Assembly (NCBI RefSeq): GCF_030867145.1
Contig: NC_134436.1
Location: 186,001 to 250,000, forward strand
DNA length: 64,000 nt
Origin: Opisthocomus hoazin
Lineage: Eukaryota > Chordata > Aves > Opisthocomiformes > Opisthocomidae
Reading direction: 5' to 3'
Shown here: positions 1 to 13,356 of the stretch, piece after piece
How the letters are laid out: every line of letters starts with the position of its first letter
How positions within the stretch are numbered: position 1 is the stretch's first letter
Translations under genes and position numbers: made by a program
The notes under the pieces: model-generated
What the model was told of the DNA's origin: nothing
What the model saw: the letters and a program-made list of their open reading frames with translations, nothing else
Database searches by the model: none

Positions 1-2263
<2,263 letters not shown>

Positions 2264-2408
2264 GAGGGGGGGCCCCATCACCTTCTCCTCGAGCCGATCC
2301 AGGAGACGCCAGCTGCACTTCGAAGGGGCCTCGCTGGAGCTCTCGGACAACGACGTGGAGAGCAAAGGCAGTGACGTGAACGAAGCGCAGCCGGCGCCCG
2401 CCGAGTAG
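2264..2408 (+). CDS. MYH10: MYH10 copy A, last coding exon (non-helical tailpiece)
   Basis: This exon encodes the non-helical C-terminal tailpiece of non-muscle myosin IIB, which controls filament assembly and in known orthologues carries regulatory phosphorylation sites. The first G completes an Arg codon from the previous exon. The protein then reads [20 protein letters not shown], continues [20 protein letters not shown] and ends QPAPAE with stop TAG at 2406-2408. The SLELSDND acidic stretch and the FSSSRS basic stretch are signatures of the MYH10 tail and differ from the MYH9 tail. The copy B equivalent at 63963 has one extra G in the run right after the acceptor, which would shift this frame. 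Confidence 0.93.
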
Positions 2409-2633
2409 AGCCCCGTCACACCGTTCGCATGCAGAGACCTTTGACACAACAGTCGGCAGGAGGAGGAGGACTTTCCTGACCACCCAACTGCCTTGTGGCC
2501 ATCAATCTGCCTTACGAGATGTCGGCATGCTACAAGGTTACTTATCCTAGGTCAACTATGTCTTAAGGCTCTCCAGTCTCACCATACTGTACCCTGCTTC
2601 AGATATAGTTACAACTGCTTTTTTTCTGTAGTA

Positions 2634-2639
2634 AATAAA
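2634..2639 (+). terminator. Proximal poly(A) signal of MYH10
   Basis: AATAAA lies 226 bases after the stop codon. It could give a short-3'UTR transcript; use is not shown by sequence alone. Confidence 0.45.
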
Positions 2640-3979
2640 ATGGAGTTGTCTCTGTTCAGTGCATCTATTTTCCAGATACTCATTGTATAGCCATTTTATA
2701 AAGCATCATGTGAAGGATGGAACTTTTTTTTTTATCAACACGGAAACTTCATTCCCAGAGGGTAGGTGGTTGGGGCAGACCCGTTGTCATGACTATGCAT
2801 GCTTTGTTGTACAGACAGCATCCTTCCGTTTCTCCTGTGCTCAGGCGGCCTGTGGCTGTATCGAGTCTGGTGGATCATTGAAGACCAAACTGCACCTGTA
2901 TTTTTTTTTTTCTTTTCTCCTAATTGTTGTGATCAGCACACAATCAGCGAGTGAACTGTGAAAAGGCCTTGGGAAGTGTTAGAGGGAGATGTAGGGATGA
3001 ACGAGTAGCGTCCATTTTTAACCTGCAATACCCTTTTGAAGTGTTCTCAGCACCTGCTTCATCAGTTAGCGTTCCTGCAGTACAGGCACACTGAAACAGC
3101 GTCGCCGTTCCTCATCTGTACAGTACTTCTGCGTTTGTAGAGACCCGCTATCACCACGCCCGACAGATCTGTGTATATATTAAGGCTACTATAATGTGAA
3201 CACCAGTGGAAAATAAACAGACAACGCAGGCGAAATTAATTTATTAATTTAGGGCCGAGTGAGTTAGCCTTCAAGCCGCAGAGCTGAGTGGCTGCACGAT
3301 GCGTGGAGGCCGAGGCGATGCGGCGGCTCCGGCGGGAGCGGCTCCGGGGCCGCGCGGGGCGGGTGCGGAGCCGGCGGTGACAGGGGTTCAGCGACGGATG
3401 TTGCCTGCCTAGGAGTTGACATGCCAGTGGATGTGAATCCTTTTTGTTGTTGTTGTGTTTTGTTTCTTTTTTAATTTTGAACAGTATTACAGCGAGTAGT
3501 TAGCATTCTTTTTGTTTAAATAGCTGAAAAACTGACATTACAGAAAGTGCCTTAGACACTACAGTACTAAGACAATGTTACATATATAATTTGCCTATAT
3601 AACAATGATTTAATGTATTAATTTTGACTGTGCTTCATATCACGTACCTCTCTAGTCCAAGTGGTATTATTGATATTAGTGACAATGAATCAGTGTTAAC
3701 TAGGAACCTTCCTCTGCCACATACTCAAAAACCGTGGATTTCCTTTTTTGGTTAAAAGCTTTAACATCTGTCACAAAGGTTTTGTTGTGTGTGTTTGGAT
3801 ACTTTTAATCAAACTGGCTGTTGACCACCAGGCATCTGACTGCAAATATCTTGTTTTCTTGTATACCCATATTTCTAGACAATGATTTTTGTAAGACAAT
3901 AAATCTATTCATTATAGATGTGGCCGCCTGCTCTGTTTACTTACAGGAAGAGCTATCTCCTGAGGCTGGCCTAGACCTT

Positions 3980-3985
3980 AATAAA
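3980..3985 (+). terminator. Distal poly(A) signal of MYH10
   Basis: AATAAA is followed within 60 bases by T-rich sequence (about 4016-4055). It is the last such signal before sequence composition becomes GC-rich, so it is the likely gene end. Confidence 0.5.
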
Positions 3986-4005
3986 CAAGAATATGACTGG
4001 AAGCT

Positions 4006-5165
4006 GCATTTACCCTTCTTCCTCTTTTGTTTGCTCAGGGTTTTTTTTCTCTTTTGACCTAAACACAGTGTAAATGGCCTGGTCAGGGCTGAGCCTTTGT
4101 GTTGCCATTAGAGTCCAAAGTCCCCTCCTGCTGACCTGCAGGGCTGGGACCCAGGCAGAGGCCCCACGGCTGCCTTCAGCGGGGTCTGGGCTTTCTGCTG
4201 GGCGGTGGAATCTCCTGTTTCGGAGGTCCCAGTGTGCAATACCTGCTGCCCTGGCCCAAGGCAGTGATGGCGTTGGGTAAGGCCAAGGCTGTCACTGGTG
4301 CCCTGGGGCTGGTCCCTGCACAGAGAAGGTGGACCAGCGTGGGGAGCTGATAGGAGCAGGGAGATGGTGGGCTTAAAACTGGAGTGAGAGGAGAGGGGTG
4401 GGGGAGAGCAGGAAGCCCCTGCCTGGGCTCTACAGTCCAGGGCTGCTGTCAGTGGTCCCTCTGGTGCCAGCAAGCCTGGGCTGAGGGAGCCTCCAGCACC
4501 GAAGGGCTGCTGGGGACCAGAGCTGATCCCAGGCACCCACTCCTGGAACCCAGTTCAGTCAGGGGTACCGTTACCTCAGGTGTCTCCTTCAAGGCAGTGG
4601 CTGCTGCTCCTCCTGCTGTGAGGACCATACTGGGGAGGGGGCAGGGGATGCTGAAGGGCTTTTCCCTGCCTCTCTCATGGCTTCCATACCTCAGGGCAGG
4701 GGTTGGGCCACTACCAGGCACAAACACAGGCTGGGCAGAGAATGGGAGCGAGAACAGCCCTGAGGAGAAAGGCTTGGGGTGCTGCTGGGTGAGAAGCTGG
4801 ACACGACCCAGCCGTGTGTGCTCACAGGGCAAGGGGGGGATTCTGCCTCTCTGCCCCACGCTGGTGAGACCCCCCCGGGGTACGGGGCTTTGGAATGTGA
4901 GGGCCCGGCTGATGAGGATGCGGGTGAAGCTCCAACCAGGAGGTTGCCCAGGATGAGTCGGTCAGCCCCACGCATTACGGCTGCCTCAGCTAAGAAAAAA
5001 AAGGAGGGTAACTGTCACAGGCGATTCCCTGCGGAGGGGAACAGAGGGCCCGATCTGCTGACAGGACCCATCCCAAGGGAAGTCTGCTGCCTCCCTGGGG
5101 CCCGGGTCAGGGATGTTGCTTGGAAACTCCCTGGTCTGGTGTGATCCTCTGACTGTTACCCCCTC
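4006..5165. other. Intergenic region between MYH10 and NDEL1 3' ends
   Basis: GC-rich sequence between two converging genes. Apart from a short old CR1-like stretch near 4776-4905 I see no gene, RNA or regulatory element. Confidence 0.5.
4776..4905 (+). mobile_element. Old CR1-like fragment
   Basis: Readings such as LLGEKLDTTQPCVLTGQ and, in a shifted frame, LPHAGETPPG match the wording of the CR1 ORF2 C-terminal region (leader LLGEKLD, then TLVRPP). It is short and frame-broken, so the call is tentative. Confidence 0.4.
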
Positions 5166-5785
5166 TTGGTAATGCAGGTTGGCGGGGACAAGATCGCGGA
5201 GAGAAGTCCCAAGGCCATCAAAGGGGACTTCAGGGCACTGGTCAAGGGATCGGGGGCACAGGTGGTGTTTTCCTCCATCCCATCAGTGGCAGGGAACAGC
5301 ACTGAAAGGGGAGGAAAGCTCACCTGGTTAACAGGTGGCTCAGGGACTGGTGCCTTCGGTTGAATTTTGGCTTCTTTGATCATGGGGAGGTGCACACAGC
5401 ACCGGGCCTGCTGGGGACAGACGGAGTACAGCTGTCTCAAAGGGGAAAAAGGATTCACTGAGAGGGCTTTAAACAAGGTTCCAAGGGGGATCACATCACT
5501 AGGGATGAGCCCAGGTGTGTCATGGTAGGGTCAGGGGGAGATCGACAGCCCAGCTCAAGTGCATCTACACTAATGCACGTAGCATGGGCAATAAACAGGA
5601 GGAGCTGGAAGTCATTGTACAGCAGCTCAGCTAGGTCGTCATCACAGAAATGTGGTGGGACAGCTCGCATGACTGGCATGCTGTCATGGAAGGCTACAGA
5701 CCCTGCTTCGGCGGGGTGTGGGGGGGTTGGACCAGATGACCCACAGAGGTCCCTTCCAACCCCCACCACTCTGTGATTCCGTGGG
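5166..5785 (+). mobile_element. CR1 copy with ORF1 esterase and ORF2 endonuclease remnants, internally deleted
   Basis: Bases about 5225-5470 read, over two frames, GAQVVFSSIP and then WCLRLNFGFFDHGE and GTDGVQLSQRGK. These resemble the C-terminal esterase (SGNH-hydrolase) domain of CR1 ORF1. Bases about 5550-5710 resemble the ORF2 endonuclease start (cIYTNARSMGNKQEELEV, then a WWD block), with a stop in the path. At about 5725 the sequence jumps to the CR1 3' terminus (GACCCACAGAGGTCCCTTCC and the octamer tail). The reverse transcriptase is missing. CR1 copies that keep any ORF1 sequence are rare because most are 5'-truncated. Confidence 0.65.
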
Positions 5786-6292
5786 AGCCCTGCATCCAGC
5801 TCTGGAGCCCTCGGCACAGGACAGACCTGGAGCTGGTGGAGCGGGGCCAGAGGAGGCCCCAGCAATGATCTGAGGGCTGGAACCCCTCTGCTGGGAGGAA
5901 AGGCTGGGAGAGCTGGGGCTGCTTAGCCTGGGGAAGGGAAGGCTCCGGGGACACCTAAGAGCAGCCTGAAGGGACCTGCGAGAGAGCTGGAGAGGGTCTT
6001 GTGACAAGGGCATGGAGTGATAGGCCAAGGAGTGATGGCTTCAAGCTGCAAGAAGGGAGGGTTTGATTGAACGTGAGAAAGAAATTCTCCACTCTGTGGG
6101 TTGTGAGGCCCTGGCCCAGGCTGCCCAGAGAAGCTGTGGCTGCCTCCTCCCTGGCAGGGTTCAAGGCCAGGTTGGAGGGGGTTTGGAGCACCCCAGGCTG
6201 GTGGAAGGGATCCCTGCCCATGACATGGGGGGCTGGACCTGGATGACCTGTAAGGCCCCTTCCAACCCAGACCATCCTATGGTTCCATGAAC
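5786..6292 (+). mobile_element. CR1 3' fragment, diverged subfamily
   Basis: The order LGLLSLGKG-like block, ERKKFSTL-like block, ALAQAAQRSCGCLLPGRVQ, then CCTTCCAACCCAGACCATCC and a TTCC/ATG tail is that of an older CR1 subfamily. It abuts the preceding CR1 directly. Confidence 0.75.
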
Positions 6293-6689
6293 ATGCAGAA
6301 GGCCCAGGCTCTGTGCAAGAACAGCATCCTCTTACTGGGGATTTTTTAAGGGGAGGGTGTTCCTGCTCCCCCGAGGAGGGAGCTGGTCCAAGGGTGGGGG
6401 GAGCTGTGTGGCCTCCCCCTGCATGGCACTGGGGCTCTGGCGGGAGCTGGAGGCCTCCGTCGCTTTGCAGGCTCTTCCCAAAAATCAGATCTTGAGGTCC
6501 AAGACAGTCGGTGCCATAGAGGGAAGGCGCTTGCTCAGCCGCCGCTCCCCTCTCTGCGCAGAGGGAAGGGGGAGGTAACACTGCAAGGGAAAGGCAGCAA
6601 GCGCTTCGCAGCGGCGCACAGCAGCATCGCTACGTGACAAAACCACGACCACTGCCACCGGTTCTGCAAAATCCACTGATTTCACATTA
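6293..6689. other. Spacer between CR1 and NDEL1 3' end
   Basis: No gene, repeat or regulatory site was recognised in this stretch. Confidence 0.4.
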
Positions 6690-8125
6690 AAAGACCTTTA
6701 TTTTTGGAAGATGGCGGTAATTTGGGTTTGGGTTTTTTTTTGAAAACCCCTTCACGATCTGTGTCACCACGGTAGTATGGTACACTGTCCTACTGCAACA
6801 TGCCATATAGATTTCGAATAAATAAAGCTACAAAGCCCAAGTTATGTACAAAGATCTTCGGCAAAGATAATTATGTTTACAAACCTATGTACAATAAAAC
6901 AAATGTAAACAGTCAAATGCAGCAGAGGATGCACAGGAAAGGACGATCATACAAAACCTGACGGCGAGGGGGGGGCTTCCCGCCTCCCCTCTGCTGGGGC
7001 CGATGGTTTTTTTCTCAGCACTTGTAAATAAACCAGCTTGGAGCTGCAGAGCCAAGTGAACATGACGGCCCCAAGCGTGAATGAAGATTTCTAAACCCAC
7101 AGATCAAACCCCGGCTGGGTTTGCTGGTTCTTTGTATAAAATCCACCGACTCTGAGGCACACGGACAGAGAACTCGCACAAACACGTTGCTCGAAAGACC
7201 CACGAGGTACACGCAGTCACCCAACACTGTCGCAGAAGTGCGCAGGTGACGCTGTGAGATCCAGTCCTATATTACACGGATCGGAACAGGGGTGGGGTGG
7301 TGGCGGGGTCCCAGGAGGGGGCTTTGTGGATTTGTGGCTTCCTAACGCTCCGGCGGAGTTCCCGGTGTGGCGGTGCGTGGATGTTTGCCTGACGAAGGCA
7401 CCGGGAGCACACTCCAGCCGCTCGCTGCGTTGCTGCACGGGTGGGGGAGCGCCGAGGGGCCGCTTCAGCACGGCTCAGCCACGCCAGCACCCAGCAAGGC
7501 ATGCGATGTTCTGACTGACGAGTGCTGGGCACGGGACCGTCACCCCCGCACCCCCAGCCCCTCCATCCCTCCCCCATGTAGGGCCGAGCAGCTCAGCCTC
7601 CCATGCCCACTCCAACCCACGGCCACGCGCTGGCCCCGCAGTGATTTATTAAGCTGCGGTAACTGAGTCATGGACCTGATTCCTGTCCAAAGAGCCGCGG
7701 CGCAGCCTCAGCCAGGGGTCTGACGTCTGAGCCTTACCGGGAGGGCAGCAGCTGCCCGTCCTGAGCAGCAGGATGCTGGAGCAGGCAGGGAGAAATGCTG
7801 CCAAACCTAAGTTAGAGAAGAGATATGGTGAGGGGCTGAGGACCGCCAGGCCGAGCAAGACTCCTGCAGCCCGTGAAACAGAGCACTGCGGGTGGCAGCT
7901 TGAGCAGCGCGGGGTATGGGGCCAAGGCAGAGAACGTCCGCTACAGCGACAGGAGAAAACAAACTGTATTAATGTGACATGGAGGGCCATGAGCTCAGGG
8001 TCTCCTCGGGCAGCAGGGCGCAGGTCGTGTTCCAGCGGGGCAGGAATGGGCAGCAATCAGGAGCAGTTCTTCTCGTGGTGGGCTGAGAAAAGCATCCGCA
8101 AGTCCAAACACGACCTCCTGCGGGC
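6690..8125 (-). other. NDEL1: NDEL1 3' UTR
   Basis: This is about 1.4 kb following the NDEL1 stop codon on the - strand. It ends near a poly(A) signal at 6697-6702. No coding similarity is visible on either strand. The precise end is inferred from the signal, and a second TTTATT at about 7643-7648 could end a shorter transcript. Confidence 0.65.
6697..6702 (-). terminator. Poly(A) signal of NDEL1
   Basis: TTTATT on the + strand is AATAAA for the - strand gene. It lies about 1.4 kb after the NDEL1 stop. MYH10 and NDEL1 therefore converge with about 2.7 kb between their ends. Confidence 0.5.
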
Positions 8126-8213
8126 TCATACGCTCAGGGGGAGCATGCCAGGCGCCGAGGACGATCGAGAGGCTCCCATTCCGGGGGGACCTTGATCAAA
8201 GCCGTTTACTGCC
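8126..8213 (-). CDS. NDEL1: NDEL1 last coding exon
   Basis: NDEL1 is a coiled-coil adaptor that links LIS1 to cytoplasmic dynein in nuclear migration, spindle organisation and neuronal migration. On the - strand the acceptor CTCCTCAG is followed by G completing a Gly codon, then [28 protein letters not shown] and the stop TGA at 8126-8128. The AVNGFD start and [11 protein letters not shown] end are the signature of the main NDEL1 C-terminus. The exon joins in phase to the exon at 15996-16147, which leaves GG of the same Gly codon. Confidence 0.9.
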
Positions 8214-9475
8214 CTGAGGAGCAAGAAGAGACAGGCCGGTAAGTGATGAGCCCCAGGAGATGGCACCGCTCACCCCTCCCGGCCCCAGCAGCTGGAGAAC
8301 AGACCCCTCTCCTCCCCTCTCACCTCACCCTGGCTGTACGATGGCTGCAAGGCCACTGTGACCACAACAGGGCTCCCATGGCTGCGCCCACCCGCAGCCA
8401 GGGACAGGCGCAGGTGGGTGCTCACCCCGCTGCCTGGAGGTGGTGGGTGCTGCCTGATGACCACCCCAGGAGGACAAGCAGCTCCTGCGCAGACCCCAGG
8501 CCCCCACGCCGGGCTCTGGGCAGCTGAGGGGCCGGGCACAGCAGCGCTGCAGGCTCGCTCCCCATGGCCAGCTTCCCTCCCCTCTTCACGGGTGCTGGTG
8601 GGCTGCGAGAGGAGAACACGGGTCTGACAGCTTTTCCATCTCTACTCCGTTCTGGCTTTGGCAGATCTTCTGTGATCAGGCTCAACACACAGCGTCTGCC
8701 CAGGATCACCATCTGCTGATCATCACCACCACCACAGCCTTGACAACCAGAAGCGATGGCATCCCCATATCAGGACAGCACGTCCACCCCCACTGTTGTC
8801 CCAGAACCAGCACCCTGCCCTCACAGTCGGGTTTGTAATAACAAAGGCGAGGGAGAACTCCCCCAGCCCTGCAAGGTCCCTACCTCGACGTCTGCTGGCT
8901 CCCAAGTGCTGCCTCGGCAGCCCTTCACCAGCTTCGCCCGAACCACCGGCACCCCAGAAGATGCCATTGAGATCCCTCCTGGCAGAGCTACGTTTGGGAG
9001 AGGGGACACCTGAGGAGACAGCCTCTGTTGCCCAGAGCTGCGAGCTGCGGTGAGTAGAAGCAAGAAGGAAGAGAAGCCGAGGGCTCTCCTGACGAGCTCG
9101 AAGCCAAGCCAGGAGACGGCAGTTCCGGGGTCCCAGGCTGCGCCCACTCCGCGGAGCACATCCCGCTCGCTGCCGTCACTGCCCACGGGACCGAGATGCC
9201 ACCAGCCCACGCGCGGTGGCTCACGACTGCATCCCCGGGCAGAGCAGCGAGGTTTCCGCACTCCTGTTCCTGTGCTGCGCACATTCACCTGTGACCTTGC
9301 AGCTCCTGCGTCAGGGATGAAAAAACCCCGCCAGCAACCTCAGAGGCTGCTGCTATTGCACTGGGCAGTCACAAGCTCCTTCCATGAAGAGCTAAAATCC
9401 CGACAGTCGCTAGCAAGAACAGATTCCCATGGTAACGCAGCTCGCTGCCGCAGGGAGTCAGGCTGTTTCCTTTCC

Positions 9476-10618
9476 CCATAGAATCTCAGAATGGTGGGGG
9501 TTGGAAGGGACCTCTGTGGGTCACCCAGCCCAACTCCCTGCCCAAGCAGGGTCACCCAGAGCAGGCTGCACAGCACCGCGTCCAGGTGGGGCTGGAATAT
9601 CTCCAGAGAAGGAGACTCCACAGCCTCCCTGGGCAGCCTGGGCCAGGGCTCCGTCACCCTCAGAGGGAAGAAGTTCTTCCTCGTGTTCAGCTGGAACTTC
9701 CTCAGCTTCAGTTTGTGCCCGTTGCCCCTTGTCCTGTCGCTGGGCACCACTGGAAAGAGTCTGGCCCCATCCTCCTGACACCCACCCTGCAGATATTTAT
9801 CAGCATTTCTAAGGTCCCCTCGCAGCCTTCTCTTCTTCAGGCTGAACAAGCCCAGTTCCCTCAACCTCTCCTCGTAGGAGAGATGCTCCAGTACCCTCAC
9901 CATCCTCGTAGCCCTCCACTGGACTCTCTCCAGTAGCTCTTCATCTTTCTTGAACTGGGGTGCCCAGAACTGGACACAGTACTCCAGATGGGGCCTCACC
10001 AGGGCAGAGTAGAGGGGAAGGAGAACTTCCCTCACCCTGCTGCCCACACTCCTTTTGATGCACCCCAGGATCCCATTGGCCTTCTTGGCAGCCAGGGCAC
10101 ACTGTTGGCTCATGGTCAACCTGTCATCCACCAGGACACCCAGGTCCCTCTCCACAGAGCTGCTCTCCAGCAGGTCCGCCCCAGCCTGTATTGGTGCCTG
10201 GGGTTGTTCCTCCCCAGGTGCAGGACCCTGCACTTGCCCTTGTTGAACCTCATCAGGTTCCTCTCTGACCAGCTCTCCAGCCTGTCCAGGTCACGCTGAA
10301 TGGCAGCACAGCCTTCCGGTGTGTCTATCACACCTCCCAGGTTGGTGTCATCAGCAAACTTGCTGAGGGTACACTCCGTCTCTTCATACAGGTCATTGAT
10401 GAAGAAGTTGAACAAGGCTGGGCCCAGTACTGACCCCTGGGGGACACCACTAGTTACTGGCCTCCAACTAGACTCAGCACCACTGATGACAACCCGCTGA
10501 GCTCTGCCATTCAGCCAGTTCTCAATCCACCGCACCGAGCATTCCTCCAGTCCACACTTCCTGAGCTTCCCTAGAAGGATATTATGGGAAACCGTGTCGA
10601 AAGCCTCGCTGTTAAACA
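9476..10618 (-). mobile_element. CR1 retrotransposon, 5'-truncated, reverse orientation
   Basis: The + strand starts with the reversed CR1 tail (CAGAATGGTGGGGGTTGG) and runs into reversed ORF2. The - strand reads RT pieces [50 protein letters not shown] and FADDTN, and then, in another frame, the C-terminal block [12 protein letters not shown]. It is about 1.1 kb and its truncation point is near 10618, just inside the RT domain. It belongs to the same subfamily as the copies at 602 and 62302. Confidence 0.92.
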
Positions 10619-11093
10619 CCCACACTAGCACAGCCTGGCTCAGAGCAGGGAGAAACCACCTTTCCCACCTCCTCCCCATTGAGCCGGAAACTTCAACTCC
10701 CATTCGAGCATTGCCTTGATACAGGGAGGTGCCTCCCTGGCTGCACGCAGTAAAAAGCTGCTGGAAGAAGCTCAGGGGCAGACGTATCTCACTGTCTACA
10801 TTTGGATGACGGGCCATGAAGCCAACCTGATCCTGACACGACTCTGCAAATTAGTTAACAGCTCGGAAGCACCTCTGACAAGTAGGATGGGGGGGGAAAA
10901 CAAAACCAAACAACAACAAAAAAAAACAACCCAAACTGGATTAAAACGTGGTACTTTGCTCCCTTCTGAAAGGATCAGAGAAAAGTGGCATTCCACGTCA
11001 GCAGCCTGGGTGTGCTCAGGTCTGATGAGCTGCGTTCAAGCCCAGCTCTACAACTCTGTCACGTTTCCTGCACTAAACTCCGGGCTGCTCTTT

Positions 11094-11160
11094 CACAGAA
11101 TGGTTTGGGTTGGAAGGGACCTTCAGAGGCCATCTAGCCCATCCCCCTGCAGTAAGTAGG
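11094..11160 (-). mobile_element. CR1 3'-end fragment, reverse
   Basis: ACAGAATGGTTTGGGTTGGAAGGGACC is the reversed CR1 tail, followed by CATCTAGCCCATCCCCCTGC. It is cut at about 11160, where a CR1 in the opposite orientation begins. Confidence 0.75.
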
Positions 11161-11431
11161 TGCCCAGCGACAGGACAAGGGTCAACGGGCACAGACTGAA
11201 GCAGAGGAAGCTCCAGCTGAACACGAGGAAGAACTTCTTCCCTCTGAGGGTGACGGAGCCCTGGCCCAGGCTGCCCAGGGAGGCTGTGGAGTCTCCTTCT
11301 CTGGAGATATTCCAGCCCCACCTGGACGCAGTGCTGTGCAGCCTGCTCTGGGTGACCCTGCTTGGGCAGGGGGTTGGGCTGGAGACCCACAGAGGTCCCT
11401 TCCAACCCCCACCATTCTGTGATTCTGTGAA
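11161..11431 (+). mobile_element. CR1 3' fragment, forward, abutting a reverse CR1
   Basis: From GCCCAGCGACAGGACAAGGG to the tail ATTCTGTGATTCTGTGA this is the last ~270 bp of a CR1. It reads RTRVNGHRLKQRK and [20 protein letters not shown]. It joins head-to-head with the reverse fragment at 11094-11160. Confidence 0.88.
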
Positions 11432-13298
11432 ATTAAAATACATTAAACAGAGGAACTGTGAAAAATAACAAATAAAGTATGCTGGATGACTCCTGGCTAA
11501 CCTCCCAGAGGAGAGCGGAGAAGAGAAGTCCTTGCGCCCGGTCTCCAACGTCTCTGACAGTGCCGGGAGGAGCACACGCATCGCTCCAGCCTTCAGCCAC
11601 TCTGCCCAGGCCTGACACAGGCGCGGGGCTCCTGCACGGAGCTGACGCTGCCCGACAGCCTGGAGACCTGTCCGCAGCCATTAATCCCAGCCAGATCACT
11701 TGCCTGCTGCTTCTGCCTCATTTCGCCATCCCTCAGACCCGACCCACTCTGCGGGGCCCGCGCTGCGCCCTTGCTCTGGGCTTCCTAAGAAACTGGGCTC
11801 AGGGGTGCTTCACAGGGAGCCGAAGCCCCAGTCCCTGCTGGGAACAGCCCCAGCAGTGGTTTCTGATGGATGCTCCTGACTGCCTGCCCGTGCAGTGTCG
11901 TGGACCTTGTGCCTGTTTCCAACTGCTCTCTCTGCCCTGTGATTGCTAAAGACAGATTTTTACATATTAATCTTTATTCCAAGCTGTATTTTGTGCTTGG
12001 CACCTTATCTCCAAGACTCTCTCAACTCTAAGTATCCAACAAAGCCTCAGCAGAAAATTCTCCTGTTGCTGAGGAGTAAATGGATGGGCTCAAAGCATGC
12101 TTGGAGACCAGCCCCCCAATAAAACAAGAGGAAAAGGGAGTTTTCAGGCAGGGCAGTGCTTTGAAACACACCCAAGCAGCAGTAACAGCACAAGGAGGCA
12201 GAGGAACGCCCAGCATGGAGATGCAAGAAGGAAGATGGGGACAAGGCTGTGGCAGATGAAGCTGGCAGGGACCTGCACCTTTCGACAGCACAGGGAACCG
12301 TCCGCGCTCCCTCGAGAGGCAGATGAGGGAGACGAGCCAGACCCTTGGATGCTGGAGGTGGTGCCTGCACCGAGCCCCTGTGCCCAGGATCCCCCCGCAG
12401 AGCCCGGGACCCCGGGGTCTGCGCAGGCTGCTTCCAGCTGGCACGGCTATGGCGGGCAGGGACAGTGGCACCGAGCCGGAGCACTGCTGTCTCGACGCGC
12501 ACGCTGCTGATCACACCGTCCTCCGCCCCTGCTCTGCAACCCTGGCTGGCTCCCAGCACATCTGTGCCTTTATTGGCTTTCCCATCGGCCAGAACCACGG
12601 CAACCGAGCATCGACAAGACGACAGCAATGAAACGTCGAAGGAAATACACGACCAAAGGGCAAACTAACTTTCAAAATTCACTAAATTAACAGCAGGGAT
12701 ACTTCATCCTGTATCTCTGATGTGACTGATTCATTCAGAACCATGCATGTATTTGAAGAACTATTGATTAGATCAAGAAAGCAAGCAGCACTCGATCTTA
12801 TGTTTGCAACAGGTCACAGCAGCAGAGGAGTTTATCTAAAGTAAGGAGAAAGAGAGGGATTGCGGCCTCAGGCTTTGATCATGGACCATTAGTTTGTAAC
12901 GCTGAGAGAACTACCCCACGCAGTTAGCACAACCACCGACTCTGCACCTCCAAGCACCGAGTTAAAACGCATGCAGCTTATCATTGCAAATGAATTCATT
13001 TACCCATGACAAAGGTGGGGAATACGACCTTTTCACGCTTAGTGGAGAAAAATTGAAACAGTTTATGCACACGATAAAGACATTCTTGGCCATAACCCTG
13101 GACGCAAGGGATGGGGCAAAGCAAAGGTGTTCAGCTGAACCTCACCAGACCTCTCCCCTTCCACCTCTGCCCGGGCAGACGAGGGGTCCTATTTCAGCAA
13201 AAACCAGCACTCCCACCATACTCCACGGCCGCAAGCGCGTGACCCAGATAAAAGCCTGGAGCATTGCAAAGCACGTTACAGGACATGGGATTACTCAC

Positions 13299-13356
13299 CT
13301 GCATCCGAGGTACCCACACGTCCCTCTTTTCCAGGAAAACTTTTTCATAAGGCGGA
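13299..13356 (-). CDS. Candidate alternative NDEL1 exon
   Basis: On the - strand a pyrimidine-rich acceptor (TTCCCGTTCCCTAG) and a consensus donor (CAG|GTGAGT) bound 58 bases. Spliced to the exon at 15996-16147 (which leaves GG) it reads GPPYEKVFLEKRDVWVPRMQ. A human NDEL1 isoform that I recall ends with a short alternative tail containing REKVIF, so the YEKVF core may be its counterpart. Skipping its donor would extend the ORF into the intron; using the donor into 8126-8213 would break the frame. It could equally be a chance pair of splice sites. Confidence 0.35.

Larger units (their letters stand above)
2409..4005 (+). other. MYH10: MYH10 copy A 3' UTR
   Basis: About 1.6 kb of non-coding sequence follows the MYH10 stop and contains several AATAAA signals, at 2634-2639, 3212-3217, 3898-3903 and 3980-3985. 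The length agrees with the long 3' UTR known for MYH10, so the last signal is the likely main end. The ORFs here are short and show no protein family. Confidence 0.7.
8214..13298 (-). other. NDEL1: NDEL1 last intron, distal part
   Basis: Intron sequence that holds CR1 copies at 9476-10618 and 11094-11431. The rest is moderately GC-rich and shows no recognisable gene. Confidence 0.6.

Noticed and set aside
4384..5144. Open frames of 120-190 codons in GC-rich intergenic sequence
   Set aside because: GC-rich sequence has few stops by chance; no domains, splice sites or family wording are visible and part of it is CR1 debris.
6290..9481. ORFs overlapping the NDEL1 3' UTR and last intron
   Set aside because: They conflict with the well-supported NDEL1 exon at 8126-8213 and show no recognisable protein.
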